Shown piece by piece: positions 1 to 9,035 of a stretch of 37,772 bases of DNA. Numbering within the stretch: the stretch's first letter is position 1; every line of letters begins with the position of its first letter. A program made the position numbers and the translations under genes. Under the pieces are notes generated by a model. That model saw nothing but the letters and a program-made list of their open reading frames with translations, was not told the DNA's origin and ran no database searches. Source of the DNA: Alphaproteobacteria bacterium (GTDB lineage: Bacteria; Pseudomonadota; Alphaproteobacteria; Sphingomonadales; Kordiimonadaceae); the NCBI GenBank assembly GCA_013372975.1, contig JABXIS010000064.1, positions 1 to 37,772 on the forward strand, given 5' to 3'.

Positions 1-1
1 A

Positions 2-1972
2 GACGAGCTTCTCGAAGGCCTTAAAGGTCTTGATCGCTGGCCTGATAAAGTACGCCTGATGCAGGAAAACTGGATCGGTCGTTCTGAAGGCCTGAAGTTC
101 GATTTTGAGATCGCGGAAACTGGCGAAAAATTGCCTGTTTATACCACGCGCCCGGACACGCTGTTTGGTGCAAGCTTCTGCGCGATCGCCGCAGACCACC
201 CGCTGGCGGCCAAGCTGGCGGAAGATAATGCCGAACTGAAAGCTTTCTGTGAGGAATGCCGCAAAACCGGCACCACGGAAGAAGCCATCGAGAAAGCCGA
301 GAAAAAAGGCTTCAACACGGGCCTAAGCGTGAAACACCCGCTGGATGACAGCTGGACGCTGCCGATCTATGTGGCGAACTTTGTGCTGATGGACTATGGC
401 ACCGGCGCGATTTTCGCATGCCCGGCCGGTGACCAGCGCGATCTTGATTTCGCCCGCAAATATGACCTGCCTGTGATCCCGGTGGTGCTGCCTGAAGGCG
501 AGGATGCAGCGTCGTTCGAGATTGGCACCGAGGCCTACACTGGCCCGGGCAAGATGATCAACAGCCGCTTTATGGACGGCATGGATGCGATGGACGCCAA
601 GGCGGCCATGATTGACAAAGCCGAAGAAGAGGGCTGGGGCGAACGCACCGTCAATTTCCGCCTGCGCGACTGGGGTGTGTCCCGCCAGCGCTATTGGGGC
701 ACGCCGATCCCGTTTGTGCATTGTGATGATTGTGGCGTGGTGCCGGTGCCTTCAGATCAGCTGCCTGTGAAATTGCCTGAGGATGTATCCTTCGACAAGC
801 CGGGCAATCCGCTCGAACATCACCCAACCTGGAAACACACTGATTGCCCAAGCTGCGGCAAGAAGGCACGCCGCGAAACAGACACCATGGATACCTTTGT
901 GGATTCGTCCTGGTATTTCCTGCGTTTTTGCACGCCCGATGCCGACGCGCCGTTTGAAACCGATGTGGTGAACGAATGGCTGCCGGTGAACCAATATATT
1001 GGTGGTGTTGAGCATGCGATTCTGCACCTTCTGTATGCCCGTTTCTTCACCCGTGCGCTCAAACACGTGGGCCGCACGAATGTGGAAGAACCGTTTGAAG
1101 GCCTTTTCACGCAGGGCATGGTCAATCACGTAACCTACAAGGACAGCGACGATCAGTGGGTGTTCCCTGAACTGGTCCGCTCGCGCGATGATGGCACACT
1201 GTTCCGGTCCGACAATGGGCTCGAGGTAACAGAAGGCCGGGTTGAGAAAATGTCCAAGTCCAAGAAAAATGTGGTGGACCCGGATGATATTATCGACCAG
1301 TACGGCGCAGATACAGCGCGCTGGTTCGTGCTTTCCGATAGCCCGCCGGAGCGGGATCTTTTGTGGACAGAAGCTGGCATCGAAGGCGCGTGGCGTTTTG
1401 CCCAGCGCGTGCACCGCCTGGTGATGACACCGCCTGCGGATATCGCGCCTCATGGTGCTGCGATGCCGGAAGGTTTGTCTGATAGTGCGCTTGCGCTGAG
1501 GAAAGCAACCCACAAAACCATCATGGGTGTAACGGCCGACATCGAAAACCTGCATTTCAACAAGGCTGTGGCGCGCTTGTATGAGTTTGCCAATGCGGTT
1601 GGCGGCAAATGTGTGGGCGAAGGTGCGGGTGAAGCGCTTCGGGAAGCGCTTGAAACGCTTGTGCTCCTCGTTGGCCCAATGATGCCGCACCTTGCGGAAG
1701 AACTTTGGCAAGCACTTGGCCATAAAACGCTGGTTGCTGAAACGCCCTGGCCGAAAGCCATTGAGGCCCTGACCGTGGACAATACTGTGAAAATGGCGGT
1801 GCAAGTGAACGGCAAGGTGCGCGACACCATCGAAGTGGCCAAAGATATGGACAAGGCCGATGTGGAAACCCTTGCTCTTGGCCTTGATAATGTGACCAAA
1901 TTCACAGACGGCAAAACGGTGCGCAAAGTGATTGTGGTGCCGGGCCGTATCGTGAACATCGTGGCGAACTGA
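2..1972 (+). CDS. leuS: Leucyl-tRNA synthetase, 3' part (5' end outside window)
   Basis: Leucyl-tRNA synthetase charges tRNA-Leu with leucine in the cytoplasm. The frame is open from base 2, reading into the conserved tryptophan-rich stretch ending [11 protein letters not shown], so the start and the HIGH motif lie upstream of the window. Visible parts are the CP1 editing domain with TTRPDTLFG, two CxxC pairs (CDDC and CPSC), the class I signature KMSKS near base 1250, the anticodon-binding region, and the C-terminal VNGKVRD segment typical of bacterial LeuRS. The stop lies two bases before the lptE start, so the two genes are probably cotranscribed. Identification is secure; only the N-terminal quarter is missing. 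Confidence 0.97.
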   Translation, partial: DELLEGLKGLDRWPDKVRLMQENWIGRSEGLKFDFEIAETGEKLPVYTTRPDTLFGASFCAIAADHPLAAKLAEDNAELKAFCEECRKTGTTEEAIEKAEKKGFNTGLSVKHPLDDSWTLPIYVANFVLMDYGTGAIFACPAGDQRDLDFARKYDLPVIPVVLPEGEDAASFEIGTEAYTGPGKMINSRFMDGMDAMDAKAAMIDKAEEEGWGERTVNFRLRDWGVSRQRYWGTPIPFVHCDDCGVVPVPSDQLPVKLPEDVSFDKPGNPLEHHPTWKHTDCPSCGKKARRETDTMDTFVDSSWYFLRFCTPDADAPFETDVVNEWLPVNQYIGGVEHAILHLLYARFFTRALKHVGRTNVEEPFEGLFTQGMVNHVTYKDSDDQWVFPELVRSRDDGTLFRSDNGLEVTEGRVEKMSKSKKNVVDPDDIIDQYGADTARWFVLSDSPPERDLLWTEAGIEGAWRFAQRVHRLVMTPPADIAPHGAAMPEGLSDSALALRKATHKTIMGVTADIENLHFNKAVARLYEFANAVGGKCVGEGAGEALREALETLVLLVGPMMPHLAEELWQALGHKTLVAETPWPKAIEALTVDNTVKMAVQVNGKVRDTIEVAKDMDKADVETLALGLDNVTKFTDGKTVRKVIVVPGRIVNIVAN

Positions 1973-1974
1973 TC

Positions 1975-2475
1975 ATGCGGTATCTCTGGCTCATAGCGTT
2001 CTTTGCCCTCTCGGCTTGCGGGTTCAGGCCTCTATATGAAGCGGGAGGCTCATCGAAGGCCATGCAACAACGGCTTGCAGGGGTTGAAGTGGCGCCCATT
2101 CCGGATCGTTTGGGCCAGATCATGCACAACCATTTGCTGGACCGCCTCAATGTGGCGGGTCGGGCGGACTATCGCCTTACGGTGGCGCTTGATCAAAGCA
2201 CGCAAGGGTATGGTATTCGCCCAGATGCGGCGGCAACACAGGAACAGCTGACACTGGTGGCCACTGTCACCTTCACCAAGCTGGACGGTGAAGAAGTGAT
2301 TTTCACTGAAGACATGCGCGCCCGCACGGCTTATGACCTTGTGCTCTCGGATTTTGCCAGCGTGCAGCAACGGGAAGACAGCGCTCGCCGTCTTGTACTG
2401 GAGCTTGCCGAGCGTATCCATCGCCGCCTGGCGCTTTATTTCACCCGTTTGGAGACTGCCGACGGTGAAGGTTAA
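1975..2475 (+). CDS. lptE: LPS-assembly lipoprotein LptE
   Basis: LptE is the outer-membrane lipoprotein that plugs the LptD barrel and helps insert lipopolysaccharide. The 166-residue product starts with a short hydrophobic signal and a lipobox ending LSAC, followed by GFRPLY, the classical start of mature LptE. The gene follows leuS after two bases and overlaps holA by 11 bases; leuS-lptE-holA is a conserved order in proteobacteria. The start is the ATG just after the leuS stop; it gives a normal lipoprotein signal length. The remaining sequence is divergent, as is usual in this family, so the call rests on the lipobox, the GFRPLY motif and the neighbours. Confidence 0.9.
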   Translation: MRYLWLIAFFALSACGFRPLYEAGGSSKAMQQRLAGVEVAPIPDRLGQIMHNHLLDRLNVAGRADYRLTVALDQSTQGYGIRPDAAATQEQLTLVATVTFTKLDGEEVIFTEDMRARTAYDLVLSDFASVQQREDSARRLVLELAERIHRRLALYFTRLETADGEG

Positions 2476-3484
2476 ACCCCGCGACATACCGGCCCTGTTG
2501 AAATCTGTCGGCAATGGCACCCGTGCGGTGCTGGTGTTTGGCCGCGATGAAGGGTTGGTGCGGGAACGCGCCGAGAAGATCGGCAAGCAGGTTGCGGAAG
2601 ACCTGTCTGACCCGTTTCAGGTGGCGCGCCCAAGCCTTGGTGACATCAAGGAAAGCCCATCCATTCTGTTGGACGAAGTGTCGGCCATTTCCATGCTGGG
2701 CGGACGTCGGCTTGTCAGGCTTGAAGGCGCTGGCAATGAAAGCACGGAAGCGGTCAAGCTGGTGCTCGATAGCGAACAGGGTGACGGCCTTCTCGTGATC
2801 ACGGGCGGGGACCTGAAACCCACATCCAGCCTCAGGAAACTGATGGAAGGGGCCAAAAACGGTCTTGCCATTGCCTGTTATGAAGACAGCATGCAAGACC
2901 TGATGGGCTTGATCCAGTCTGTGCTTGGTGACGCAGGCCTGTCAGCCACACAGGATGCAGTTTCATATCTGGTGGATAACCTGGGCGGTGACCGGATGGT
3001 CTCGCGCGGTGAGCTTGAAAAGCTGGTGATCTACAAAGGCGATGAAGGCGGGCAAATTACCATCGAAGACGCCAAGGCGTGTGTGGGCGATACGTCCGCC
3101 CTTGGCCTGAACCAGATCGCTGAGGCAGTTACAGCGGGCAACCTTGTCTCTTTGGAAAAATTCCTCGAGCGCGCCTGGACTGAGGGGCACAGCGCCATCC
3201 CGATCCTCAGGCACCTGCAGATGCGGATCATGCGCTTCCATCTGGCGCGCGGCATGATGGATCAGGGCATGAATGCCGCCGAGGCGGTGAACAAACTCCG
3301 CCCCCCTGTGTTTTTTGGCGAACGCGACCGCTTTATGGGCGAACTGAGCCGCTGGACCAGCCGCAAGCTTGAAATGGCGCTTGAAATACTTCTGGAAGCC
3401 GAGCTTGACTGCAAAACCACAGGCAACCCGGCCGATGTTATCTGCGCCCGCGCGCTTCTGCGCCTTGCCAAAGCCGCACGATAG
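2465..3484 (+). CDS. holA: DNA polymerase III subunit delta
   Basis: The delta subunit of DNA polymerase III opens the beta sliding clamp as part of the clamp loader. I chose the GTG at 2465, giving 339 residues beginning MKVKPRDIPALL, close to the usual 340; the frame is also open upstream but there it only overlaps lptE. The N-terminal part has the VFGRDEGLVRERA segment typical of delta, and the C-terminal half has the helical collar-like region (for example AIPILRHLQMRIMRF). The 11-base overlap with lptE suggests translational coupling. It is followed after eight bases by an SGNH hydrolase gene. Confidence 0.93.
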   Translation: MKVKPRDIPALLKSVGNGTRAVLVFGRDEGLVRERAEKIGKQVAEDLSDPFQVARPSLGDIKESPSILLDEVSAISMLGGRRLVRLEGAGNESTEAVKLVLDSEQGDGLLVITGGDLKPTSSLRKLMEGAKNGLAIACYEDSMQDLMGLIQSVLGDAGLSATQDAVSYLVDNLGGDRMVSRGELEKLVIYKGDEGGQITIEDAKACVGDTSALGLNQIAEAVTAGNLVSLEKFLERAWTEGHSAIPILRHLQMRIMRFHLARGMMDQGMNAAEAVNKLRPPVFFGERDRFMGELSRWTSRKLEMALEILLEAELDCKTTGNPADVICARALLRLAKAAR

Positions 3485-3492
3485 GGGGCCCT

Positions 3493-4062
3493 ATGAAAAT
3501 CGGATTTTTTGGCGATAGTTTCACGGCTGGTATAGGCGACCCTGAAGGCAAGGGTTGGGCCGGGCGACTTTGCGATGCCGAAGGCCACACCCATGTGAAC
3601 TTTGGTGTGCCGGGCGATACGTCCGAAGGGGTGATGGCGCGTTGGCAGGCTGAGGCCGAAGGGCATGGTTTTGACCGTCTGGTCTTTATGGTGGGCTCGA
3701 ACGATGCGCTTCTGAATGAACACCGCCGCGTTACCATCAATGAAGTGAACCGGCTGAAGAACGCCAAGGCGATTATGGTGGGTGCGCGTGCCATGGCGCC
3801 CACGCTGTTTATCAGCGCGCTTCCTGTCGCGGATGATGGCCCGGCAAGCGGGCGCATTGGCGATATGGCCCGGCAGATGGGCATGATCGCTCGCATCAAC
3901 CGCGTGGCCTATGTGGATATCTGCGCCGAAGTGGCGGCCTCAAGCGTTTGGCGCGATGAGGCCATGGCGAACGATGGTGCCCATCCGGGTGCGGGCGGCT
4001 ACCGATTAGTTGCTGATCTCATTGCCGCCAACCCCGTGTGGCAGGGTTTCATTCAGGCCTAG
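3493..4062 (+). CDS. SGNH/GDSL-type esterase or lipase
   Basis: This 189-residue protein is a predicted SGNH-fold hydrolase, a family acting on esters such as lipids or acetylated sugars. The catalytic blocks are visible: Ser9 in GDSFTAG (block I), Gly in VPGDTSEG (block II), Asn70 in VGSND (block III), and Asp161 and His164 in DGAHPGAGGY (block V). No signal peptide is seen, so it probably acts in the cytoplasm. A Shine-Dalgarno-like GGGGGCC precedes the ATG. The gene follows holA closely and converges with the GlxA-type regulator, their stop codons overlapping by four bases. The natural substrate cannot be told from sequence. Confidence 0.85.
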   Translation: MKIGFFGDSFTAGIGDPEGKGWAGRLCDAEGHTHVNFGVPGDTSEGVMARWQAEAEGHGFDRLVFMVGSNDALLNEHRRVTINEVNRLKNAKAIMVGARAMAPTLFISALPVADDGPASGRIGDMARQMGMIARINRVAYVDICAEVAASSVWRDEAMANDGAHPGAGGYRLVADLIAANPVWQGFIQA

Positions 4063-5033
4063 GCCATGCCATGCAGCTTGCGGTAGGCGGTTGGCGATAG
4101 CCCAAAGCGCCGTTCAAATGCCTGAATAAGCCGGATGGGTGTGCCGAAACCGCTTTCCGCCGCCACTGTCTTGAGGGGCAGGTCAGGGCTTTCCAGCAAC
4201 GTGCGCGCAGCCTCTAGGCGCAGCTTTTCCATATAGCGCGCTGGTGTATCGCCGGTTTCAGCGAAAAATTTCCGGTGGAAGCTGCGTTCGCTCATCCCTG
4301 CCGCGTCGGCCGCGTCGGCCACGCCCACGGGCTCGCGAATGTTTTTCGCCATCCAGTCAAGCGATTTGGCCAAGGGGCCTGTGGCTTTGGTCTGACTTTC
4401 CAGAAGGGTGCTGAACTGGCTCTGGTTACCTGGCCTGCGGGCATAGATCACCAGACGACGAGCGATATTCATGGCAAGGGGGCGCCCGAGATCCCGCTCT
4501 ACCAGCGCCAGCGCCATATCGATGCCTGCCGTCACCCCCGCCGATGTCCACACATTGCCGTCTTCAACATAAAGCGATTCACAGTCTACGTTCAGGCTGG
4601 GATAATGTTTCTGCAAGGCCCCGGCTGCCTGCCAATGGGTGGCCACACGCTTGCCGTCGATGATGCCCGCCGCTGCCAGCAGGAAGGTTCCTGTGCAAAC
4701 AGACCCGATACGCTCTGCGTGCCGGGCGGCGGCCTGCAACCATTCCATGCCTGCGGCGTTTTTCATGGCCGCCTGCACATTGGGGGCATGCCCGCCAACG
4801 GCAATCACTGTATGCACGGTTGTTGGGTCAATGTGAGAAAGAGATTCTGCTTTCAATATAAGCCCAGCACTGGTTGAAACATCGTCGGTATCAATATTTG
4901 CCAATGTCAGGTCGTAGGCCGGGGTTTCCAACTCTTCGTTGGCGGCCGCAAACACCTGGAAGGGCCCGGTGATATCCAGCACCTGCGCCCCCCCAAAGGC
5001 AACAAAGACAATTTTCTTGCGGGCGTTGGGCAT
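4059..5033 (-). CDS. GlxA-type transcriptional regulator (DJ-1/PfpI domain plus AraC HTH)
   Basis: A 324-residue two-domain regulator. Residues 5-195 form a DJ-1/PfpI-like domain with the nucleophile-elbow cysteine Cys113 in SVCTG and the segment GVTAGIDMALALVE. Residues about 225-320 are an AraC-family double helix-turn-helix, including the conserved SERSFHRKFF and ESGFGTPIRLIQAFERRFG segments. Proteins of this layout usually activate adjacent catabolic genes in response to a small metabolite. It is divergent from a free-standing DJ-1/PfpI gene across a 100-bp gap, which suggests that it controls that gene and itself. Its ligand is unknown. Confidence 0.9.
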   Translation of the reverse strand: MPNARKKIVFVAFGGAQVLDITGPFQVFAAANEELETPAYDLTLANIDTDDVSTSAGLILKAESLSHIDPTTVHTVIAVGGHAPNVQAAMKNAAGMEWLQAAARHAERIGSVCTGTFLLAAAGIIDGKRVATHWQAAGALQKHYPSLNVDCESLYVEDGNVWTSAGVTAGIDMALALVERDLGRPLAMNIARRLVIYARRPGNQSQFSTLLESQTKATGPLAKSLDWMAKNIREPVGVADAADAAGMSERSFHRKFFAETGDTPARYMEKLRLEAARTLLESPDLPLKTVAAESGFGTPIRLIQAFERRFGLSPTAYRKLHGMA

Positions 5034-5133
5034 ATGCCTCTCCTGTTTGGCAGAATTATATAATTATTTGTCATAAGCGCCACGCAAGATCAAGCGTAAG
5101 ATCGGCTGCCTGATCACGACACAGGAGGACAAG

Positions 5134-5808
5134 ATGACAACAAAAATCGGTTTTCTGTTGTACCCCAATATGACACAGCTTGATTTCACCGGCCCTTATG
5201 AGGTGCTGTCCCGCATGCCCGGCGCCGAGGTGTATCTGGCAGCCATGAGCCTGGATCCCATAAAGGCTGACACCGGCCTTCGGTTTCTGCCGGACACTTT
5301 GCTTGAGGATTGCCCGCTGCTTGATGTGCTGTGTGTGCCCGGTGGGCCCCATGTGGATGATTGGTTCGACAATGCGGAGATTATTGACTTCCTCAAAAAA
5401 CAGGGGCAGCAGGCAAAATATGTTACGTCTGTTTGTACCGGGTCCCTGATACTGGGCGCGGCCGGGCTTCTGGACGGCTATCGCGCCGCCACGCATTGGA
5501 CCTCACTTGAGTATCTGAAGCCTTTTGGCGCCATTCCGGATAGAGCACGCGTTGTCGTTGACAGGAACCGTATCACGGGCGGTGGCGTAACGGCAGGTAT
5601 CGATTTTGCGTTTACGGTGGTGGCAGAGCTTCAGGGTGAAGCTGTGGCCAAATCCATTCAGCTGGCGCTTGAATATAACCCGGCTGCACCCTTCAAGGGG
5701 GGTCATCCTGATGCGGCTGAACCCGCGATCGTGGATGCTGTTCTGGCGGCCATGGACGCCAGGCTGGCAAAACGGCGCAGGAATACAGAAGGCTTTGTAT
5801 CATCCTAG
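5134..5808 (+). CDS. DJ-1/PfpI family protein, isonitrile hydratase-like
   Basis: A 224-residue single-domain member of the DJ-1/PfpI superfamily. It resembles isonitrile hydratase (InhA), which hydrates isonitriles to N-substituted formamides. Cys101 sits in the nucleophile elbow SVCTGSLILG, and Asp17 lies in the N-terminal QLDFTGPYEV motif; as I recall, these positions match residues important in Pseudomonas InhA. The segment GGGVTAGIDFAF is also typical of the group. A strong Shine-Dalgarno (AGGAGG, about 5123-5128) supports the ATG. It is divergent from a GlxA-type regulator. The substrate is inferred from similarity only, and other DJ-1-family activities are possible. Confidence 0.8.
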   Translation: MTTKIGFLLYPNMTQLDFTGPYEVLSRMPGAEVYLAAMSLDPIKADTGLRFLPDTLLEDCPLLDVLCVPGGPHVDDWFDNAEIIDFLKKQGQQAKYVTSVCTGSLILGAAGLLDGYRAATHWTSLEYLKPFGAIPDRARVVVDRNRITGGGVTAGIDFAFTVVAELQGEAVAKSIQLALEYNPAAPFKGGHPDAAEPAIVDAVLAAMDARLAKRRRNTEGFVSS

Positions 5809-5820
5809 GCCAATATCACG

Positions 5821-5853
5821 AAAAACCGGCTGTCTGGTTGCCCAAACAGCCGG
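5821..5853 (-). terminator. Intrinsic terminator of secB
   Basis: An 8-bp perfect stem, CCGGCTGT (5826-5833) pairing with ACAGCCGG (5846-5853), has a 12-base loop and is followed in the minus direction by five T residues. It lies just past the secB stop. On the plus strand there is no T run, so it mainly serves secB. Confidence 0.7.
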
Positions 5854-5880
5854 CTGCATTTCGGAAAGTTTCCTAGCCGA

Positions 5881-6447
5881 TTAATTAAGATTAATCGGGG
5901 TAGGTTCTTCGCCGCCTTCCGCAGCTTGCGCTGCTTGGGCTTGTTGCGCTTCCTGAGCCGCTTGGGCACGGAAAAGCGCTTCGAAGTTGATTGGCTCCAG
6001 AAGGAGCGGCGGGAAACCGCCATCACGGCTGGCATCAGCGATGATGCTACGTGCAAACGGGAACATCAGCGAAGGTGCCTGGATCAGGAGGAACGGACGA
6101 AGTGCCTCCTCAGGAACATTGCGGATGCCATAGAGGGCGCCATAAGCAAGCTCTGCAACAAACGCTACCTGCTCGCCACCTTCAGCAGTTGGCGCAGTTG
6201 CTTTTGCAGAGATTTTCAGCTCAACCTCATAAACTTCGTCATTCATCTTGCGAACGCCAACATTGACATTCACGTCAATCGCAGGCTTTTGGCCAGCCAG
6301 CGCCTGAAGGCTTGCCGGGGCGTTCGGGTTTTCAAATGAAAGATCTTTTACATATTGTGCGATAACACCGGCCTGTGGACCTTCAGCACCTTCTGGAGCC
6401 GGGCCGCCTACTGGCGCTTGGTCGTTACCAAATTCATTTTCAGCCAT
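5881..6447 (-). CDS. secB: Protein-export chaperone SecB
   Basis: SecB is a cytoplasmic tetrameric chaperone that keeps preproteins unfolded and hands them to SecA. The 188-residue product has an acidic glycine/proline-rich N-terminus, then the SecB core (IAQYVKDLSFENPNAP, the beta-strand EVELKISAKA, AFVAELAYGALYGI and the IQAPSLMFPFAR helix segment). It ends with an alanine/glutamine-rich tail typical of alphaproteobacterial SecB. An intrinsic terminator follows. It is transcribed in the same direction as fxsA, with about 125 bases between them, so it may have its own promoter. Confidence 0.96.
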   Translation of the reverse strand: MAENEFGNDQAPVGGPAPEGAEGPQAGVIAQYVKDLSFENPNAPASLQALAGQKPAIDVNVNVGVRKMNDEVYEVELKISAKATAPTAEGGEQVAFVAELAYGALYGIRNVPEEALRPFLLIQAPSLMFPFARSIIADASRDGGFPPLLLEPINFEALFRAQAAQEAQQAQAAQAAEGGEEPTPINLN

Positions 6448-6572
6448 TTTTTCACTCTTTTATCTTGGTGCCAGCCCCCCAAAAAACCAACGAGGTCGGC
6501 AAATCTGGGCAAACGGCTAGCATGGTTTGATCAATTGAACAACAAGCAATTGCGCTAAAGGTGGCGGAATCC

Positions 6573-7058
6573 CTAATTTTCCCGTCTATCGGTGTCTTCC
6601 GCCGGGTGATGAAGTTCGTGCCCGGGATCGGACCTGGTGTTTTCTTCCCAATATTCACCTTCAATAATGACAGATGAACGGGTATGGGACCCTGCCCCGC
6701 GCCTGACCACAAACTGCGCCATGCCCAGTTTGCCAAGGCCAAGACGCAGTGGCGGGATAAGAAGGAGGGCGCCCACGAAATCGGTCAGGAAGCCTGGAAT
6801 AAACAGGAAAATCCCTGCGATTGCCAGAAAGAAGCCATGCACAAGCGATGCCCCGATAGCATCGCCCTGGCGGGTGGCGGACTGCATGTCCTGAAAAACC
6901 CGCATACCCTGCATGCGGACAATCGAAAGGCCGACGGCTGCAGTCAGGAGGCACAGGCCAACAGTGGAAAGAGCCCCTATCTCGCCGCCAATGTCGATCA
7001 GGATCGCCAGTTCGACCACAGGCAGGCTTAAAATTAACAACAATATGATTAAGGGCAT
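6573..7058 (-). CDS. fxsA: FxsA family cytoplasmic membrane protein
   Basis: FxsA-family proteins are small inner-membrane proteins; E. coli FxsA relieves phage T7 exclusion by the F plasmid. I chose the ATG at 7058, which gives 161 residues starting MPLIILLLILSLPVVELAI, the typical FxsA beginning, with a GGAGG about 12 bases upstream; the longer frame adds an arginine-rich stretch unlike the family. There are about three hydrophobic helices (residues 2-22, 25-45 and 70-105) and a polar C-terminal tail. It is divergent from the Tim44-like gene, an arrangement common in alphaproteobacteria. Confidence 0.88.
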   Translation of the reverse strand: MPLIILLLILSLPVVELAILIDIGGEIGALSTVGLCLLTAAVGLSIVRMQGMRVFQDMQSATRQGDAIGASLVHGFFLAIAGIFLFIPGFLTDFVGALLLIPPLRLGLGKLGMAQFVVRRGAGSHTRSSVIIEGEYWEENTRSDPGHELHHPAEDTDRREN

Positions 7059-7169
7059 TTCTTGTTCTTTCCTCCGAATCCTCCTATCTATAAGGGGATG
7101 GAAACGCCTTGGGTCAATAGTCTTGCCCAAAAGGCGCAGAAAAAACTCAGGAAACGAGACAGTATCGAC

Positions 7170-7826
7170 ATGGAAATTGTTCTTCTTGCAATGGTTGCGG
7201 GCTTTATTCTTCTTCGGCTTCGGTCCGAGCTAGGCAAAAAAACCGGCAATGAACCTCAGCCCCCTGCGGCAGGCCACATGCGGCATACACATGCCGGGCA
7301 GCCAGAGGAGAGTGCCCGGAACCATGTGGATATCGAGGTGGGCGAAGATACGGTTGTAGACCTGGAGAGCAACCCTGCCCTCAGAAAAGCCTTTCAGGAC
7401 ATCCGGCATGCCGACCGGTCATTTGACGTTGGCACGTTCCTTGAGGGCGCCAAGGCAGCCTATGGCATGATTTTGGAAGCCTTCTGGAAAGGTGACAAGG
7501 GAACCCTGAAGGACTTCCTGGATGACAGTGTCTACCAGCAATTTTCTGCCGCCATTGACCAGCGGGAAACCAATGGCCTCACCGTGCACAACCGGCTTCT
7601 TGATGTTACGGAAGAAGATATTGTCGATGCCAGGCTCAATGGCCGTATGGCAGAGCTGACAGTCCATTTCCGGGCGGAGATTGTGGCTGTTACCAAAGAC
7701 AGTGATGGCCATGTGGTGGAAGGCAACCTGTCTGACGCGGTTGAGTTTAACGATACCTGGACATTTGCGCGTGATACCAAATCCCGCGAACCGAACTGGA
7801 CATTGATCGGCACACGAGCAGGCTAG
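7170..7826 (+). CDS. Tim44/TimA-like domain protein
   Basis: A 218-residue protein with one N-terminal membrane helix (MEIVLLAMVAGFILLRLRS) followed by a Tim44-like domain (about 85-215), including the segment FLEGAKAAYGMILEAFWKGD and the C-terminal VEFNDTWTFARD. Alphaproteobacterial homologues are inner-membrane proteins related to the mitochondrial import subunit Tim44, with a proposed role in membrane-protein or protein-complex organisation. The ATG at 7170 is preferred over an upstream one because it places the membrane helix at the N-terminus. It is followed seven bases later by mltA, and the fxsA/Tim44/mltA/smr block is conserved in the class. Confidence 0.88.
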   Translation: MEIVLLAMVAGFILLRLRSELGKKTGNEPQPPAAGHMRHTHAGQPEESARNHVDIEVGEDTVVDLESNPALRKAFQDIRHADRSFDVGTFLEGAKAAYGMILEAFWKGDKGTLKDFLDDSVYQQFSAAIDQRETNGLTVHNRLLDVTEEDIVDARLNGRMAELTVHFRAEIVAVTKDSDGHVVEGNLSDAVEFNDTWTFARDTKSREPNWTLIGTRAG

Positions 7827-7832
7827 GCTGGC

Positions 7833-9032
7833 ATGCGGGGTTTTCTCAAGGTCCTTGCCGTCGCAGTTTTTGTCGTGCTGCCTTTGCTGGCTGCCTTTTT
7901 CCTTCTGGAGCAAAAGCCTGACGGGCTGGTGTTCCGTAAGGTGCAGTTTGCTGATCTTCCCGGTTGGGCAGAGGACGACCTGAGCCGCACCCTGCCTGCC
8001 CTTTATAAAAGCTGTGACAAAATCCTCAGCATGCCCTCCAGTCGCCGGATGCCGGGTGCGCGCATTGGTGGCCGGGTAAGAGACTGGGAAGCCGCCTGCC
8101 AGGACATCTTGCTGGCCAATGATGGCGCCGCGCTCAGGGAGGTTCTCCTCCGTCATTTCCAGCCCCTGGAAGTTTCCGTTGGTGGCAACGCTGAGGGCAC
8201 TTTCACAGGATATTATGAAACACTGCTGCACGGCAGTGACGCGAAATCGGAACGATATGCCACGCCGCTTTATGTACGTCCGCCAGAACTTGTTAGCGTA
8301 GATCTCGGTGTATTCAGGCCCGACCTCAAAGGTCGGCGGATTGCAGGCGAGGTAAAGAACGGCAAGCTGATTCCTTTTGCTGACAGGGGTGCCATTACAT
8401 CTGGCGCCCTTGAGGGACGGGACCTGGAGCTTCTGTGGGTAGATGATCCGGTGGATGCCTTTTTCCTGCACATTCAGGGGTCCGGCCGGGTGCGGATGCC
8501 GGACGGGTCCTTGCGCATGATCGGCTATCACGATCAAAACGGCCATGCCTATTACGCTGTTGGCCGCACCCTGATTGAAGAAGGCGAGGTGGCACGCGAG
8601 GATATGTCCATGCAGGCTATCCGGGTGTGGCTGAACGACAATCCTGACCGGATGGATGAGTTGATGAACAAAAACCGGTCTTTCATTTTCTTCCGCGATC
8701 TGGGGGAAAGCGAAGGGCCGTTTGGATCTGCTGCTGTACCTTTGACCGCGCGTCGGTCCTTGGCGGTAGACCGCAAACACCTGCCTTTGCATGCGCCGGT
8801 GTGGTTATCCACCAGCCATCCTGATCCAGATCATAAGTTGTCTCAGCCAATTTTGTTCAATCACCTGATGGTGGCGCAGGATACCGGCGGTGCGATCAAT
8901 GGTGAAATCAGGGGCGATGTTTTTTGGGGCTTTGGCGAAGAGGCTGAGCTGATTGCCGGGCCAATGAACAATAAGGGCCGTTACTGGCTTCTGCTGCCCA
9001 AGGCGCTGGCGCAGAAAGCAGCGGAAGGTTGA
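7833..9032 (+). CDS. mltA: Membrane-bound lytic murein transglycosylase A
   Basis: MltA cleaves the glycan strands of peptidoglycan, forming 1,6-anhydromuramic ends. The 399-residue product begins with an uncleaved-looking membrane helix (about residues 5-25) without a lipobox cysteine, so it is probably anchored in the inner membrane with a periplasmic catalytic domain. The MltA core is seen in GTFTGYYETLLHGS and in FLHIQGSGRVRMPDG. The C-terminal 3D domain carries DTGGAINGEIRGDVFWG, which supplies the conserved aspartates. It lies between the Tim44-like gene and smr with very short gaps, consistent with one operon. Confidence 0.94.
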   Translation: MRGFLKVLAVAVFVVLPLLAAFFLLEQKPDGLVFRKVQFADLPGWAEDDLSRTLPALYKSCDKILSMPSSRRMPGARIGGRVRDWEAACQDILLANDGAALREVLLRHFQPLEVSVGGNAEGTFTGYYETLLHGSDAKSERYATPLYVRPPELVSVDLGVFRPDLKGRRIAGEVKNGKLIPFADRGAITSGALEGRDLELLWVDDPVDAFFLHIQGSGRVRMPDGSLRMIGYHDQNGHAYYAVGRTLIEEGEVAREDMSMQAIRVWLNDNPDRMDELMNKNRSFIFFRDLGESEGPFGSAAVPLTARRSLAVDRKHLPLHAPVWLSTSHPDPDHKLSQPILFNHLMVAQDTGGAINGEIRGDVFWGFGEEAELIAGPMNNKGRYWLLLPKALAQKAAEG

Positions 9033-9035
9033 TCC

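Noticed and set aside
752-1804. A 350-codon minus-strand frame opposite leuS
   Set aside because: It is the shadow of a certain leuS sequence with conserved motifs on the other strand.
7419-8792. A 457-codon minus-strand open frame opposite mltA
   Set aside because: It lies entirely opposite the Tim44-like and mltA genes, has no family character and is explained by GC-rich codon use of the true genes.
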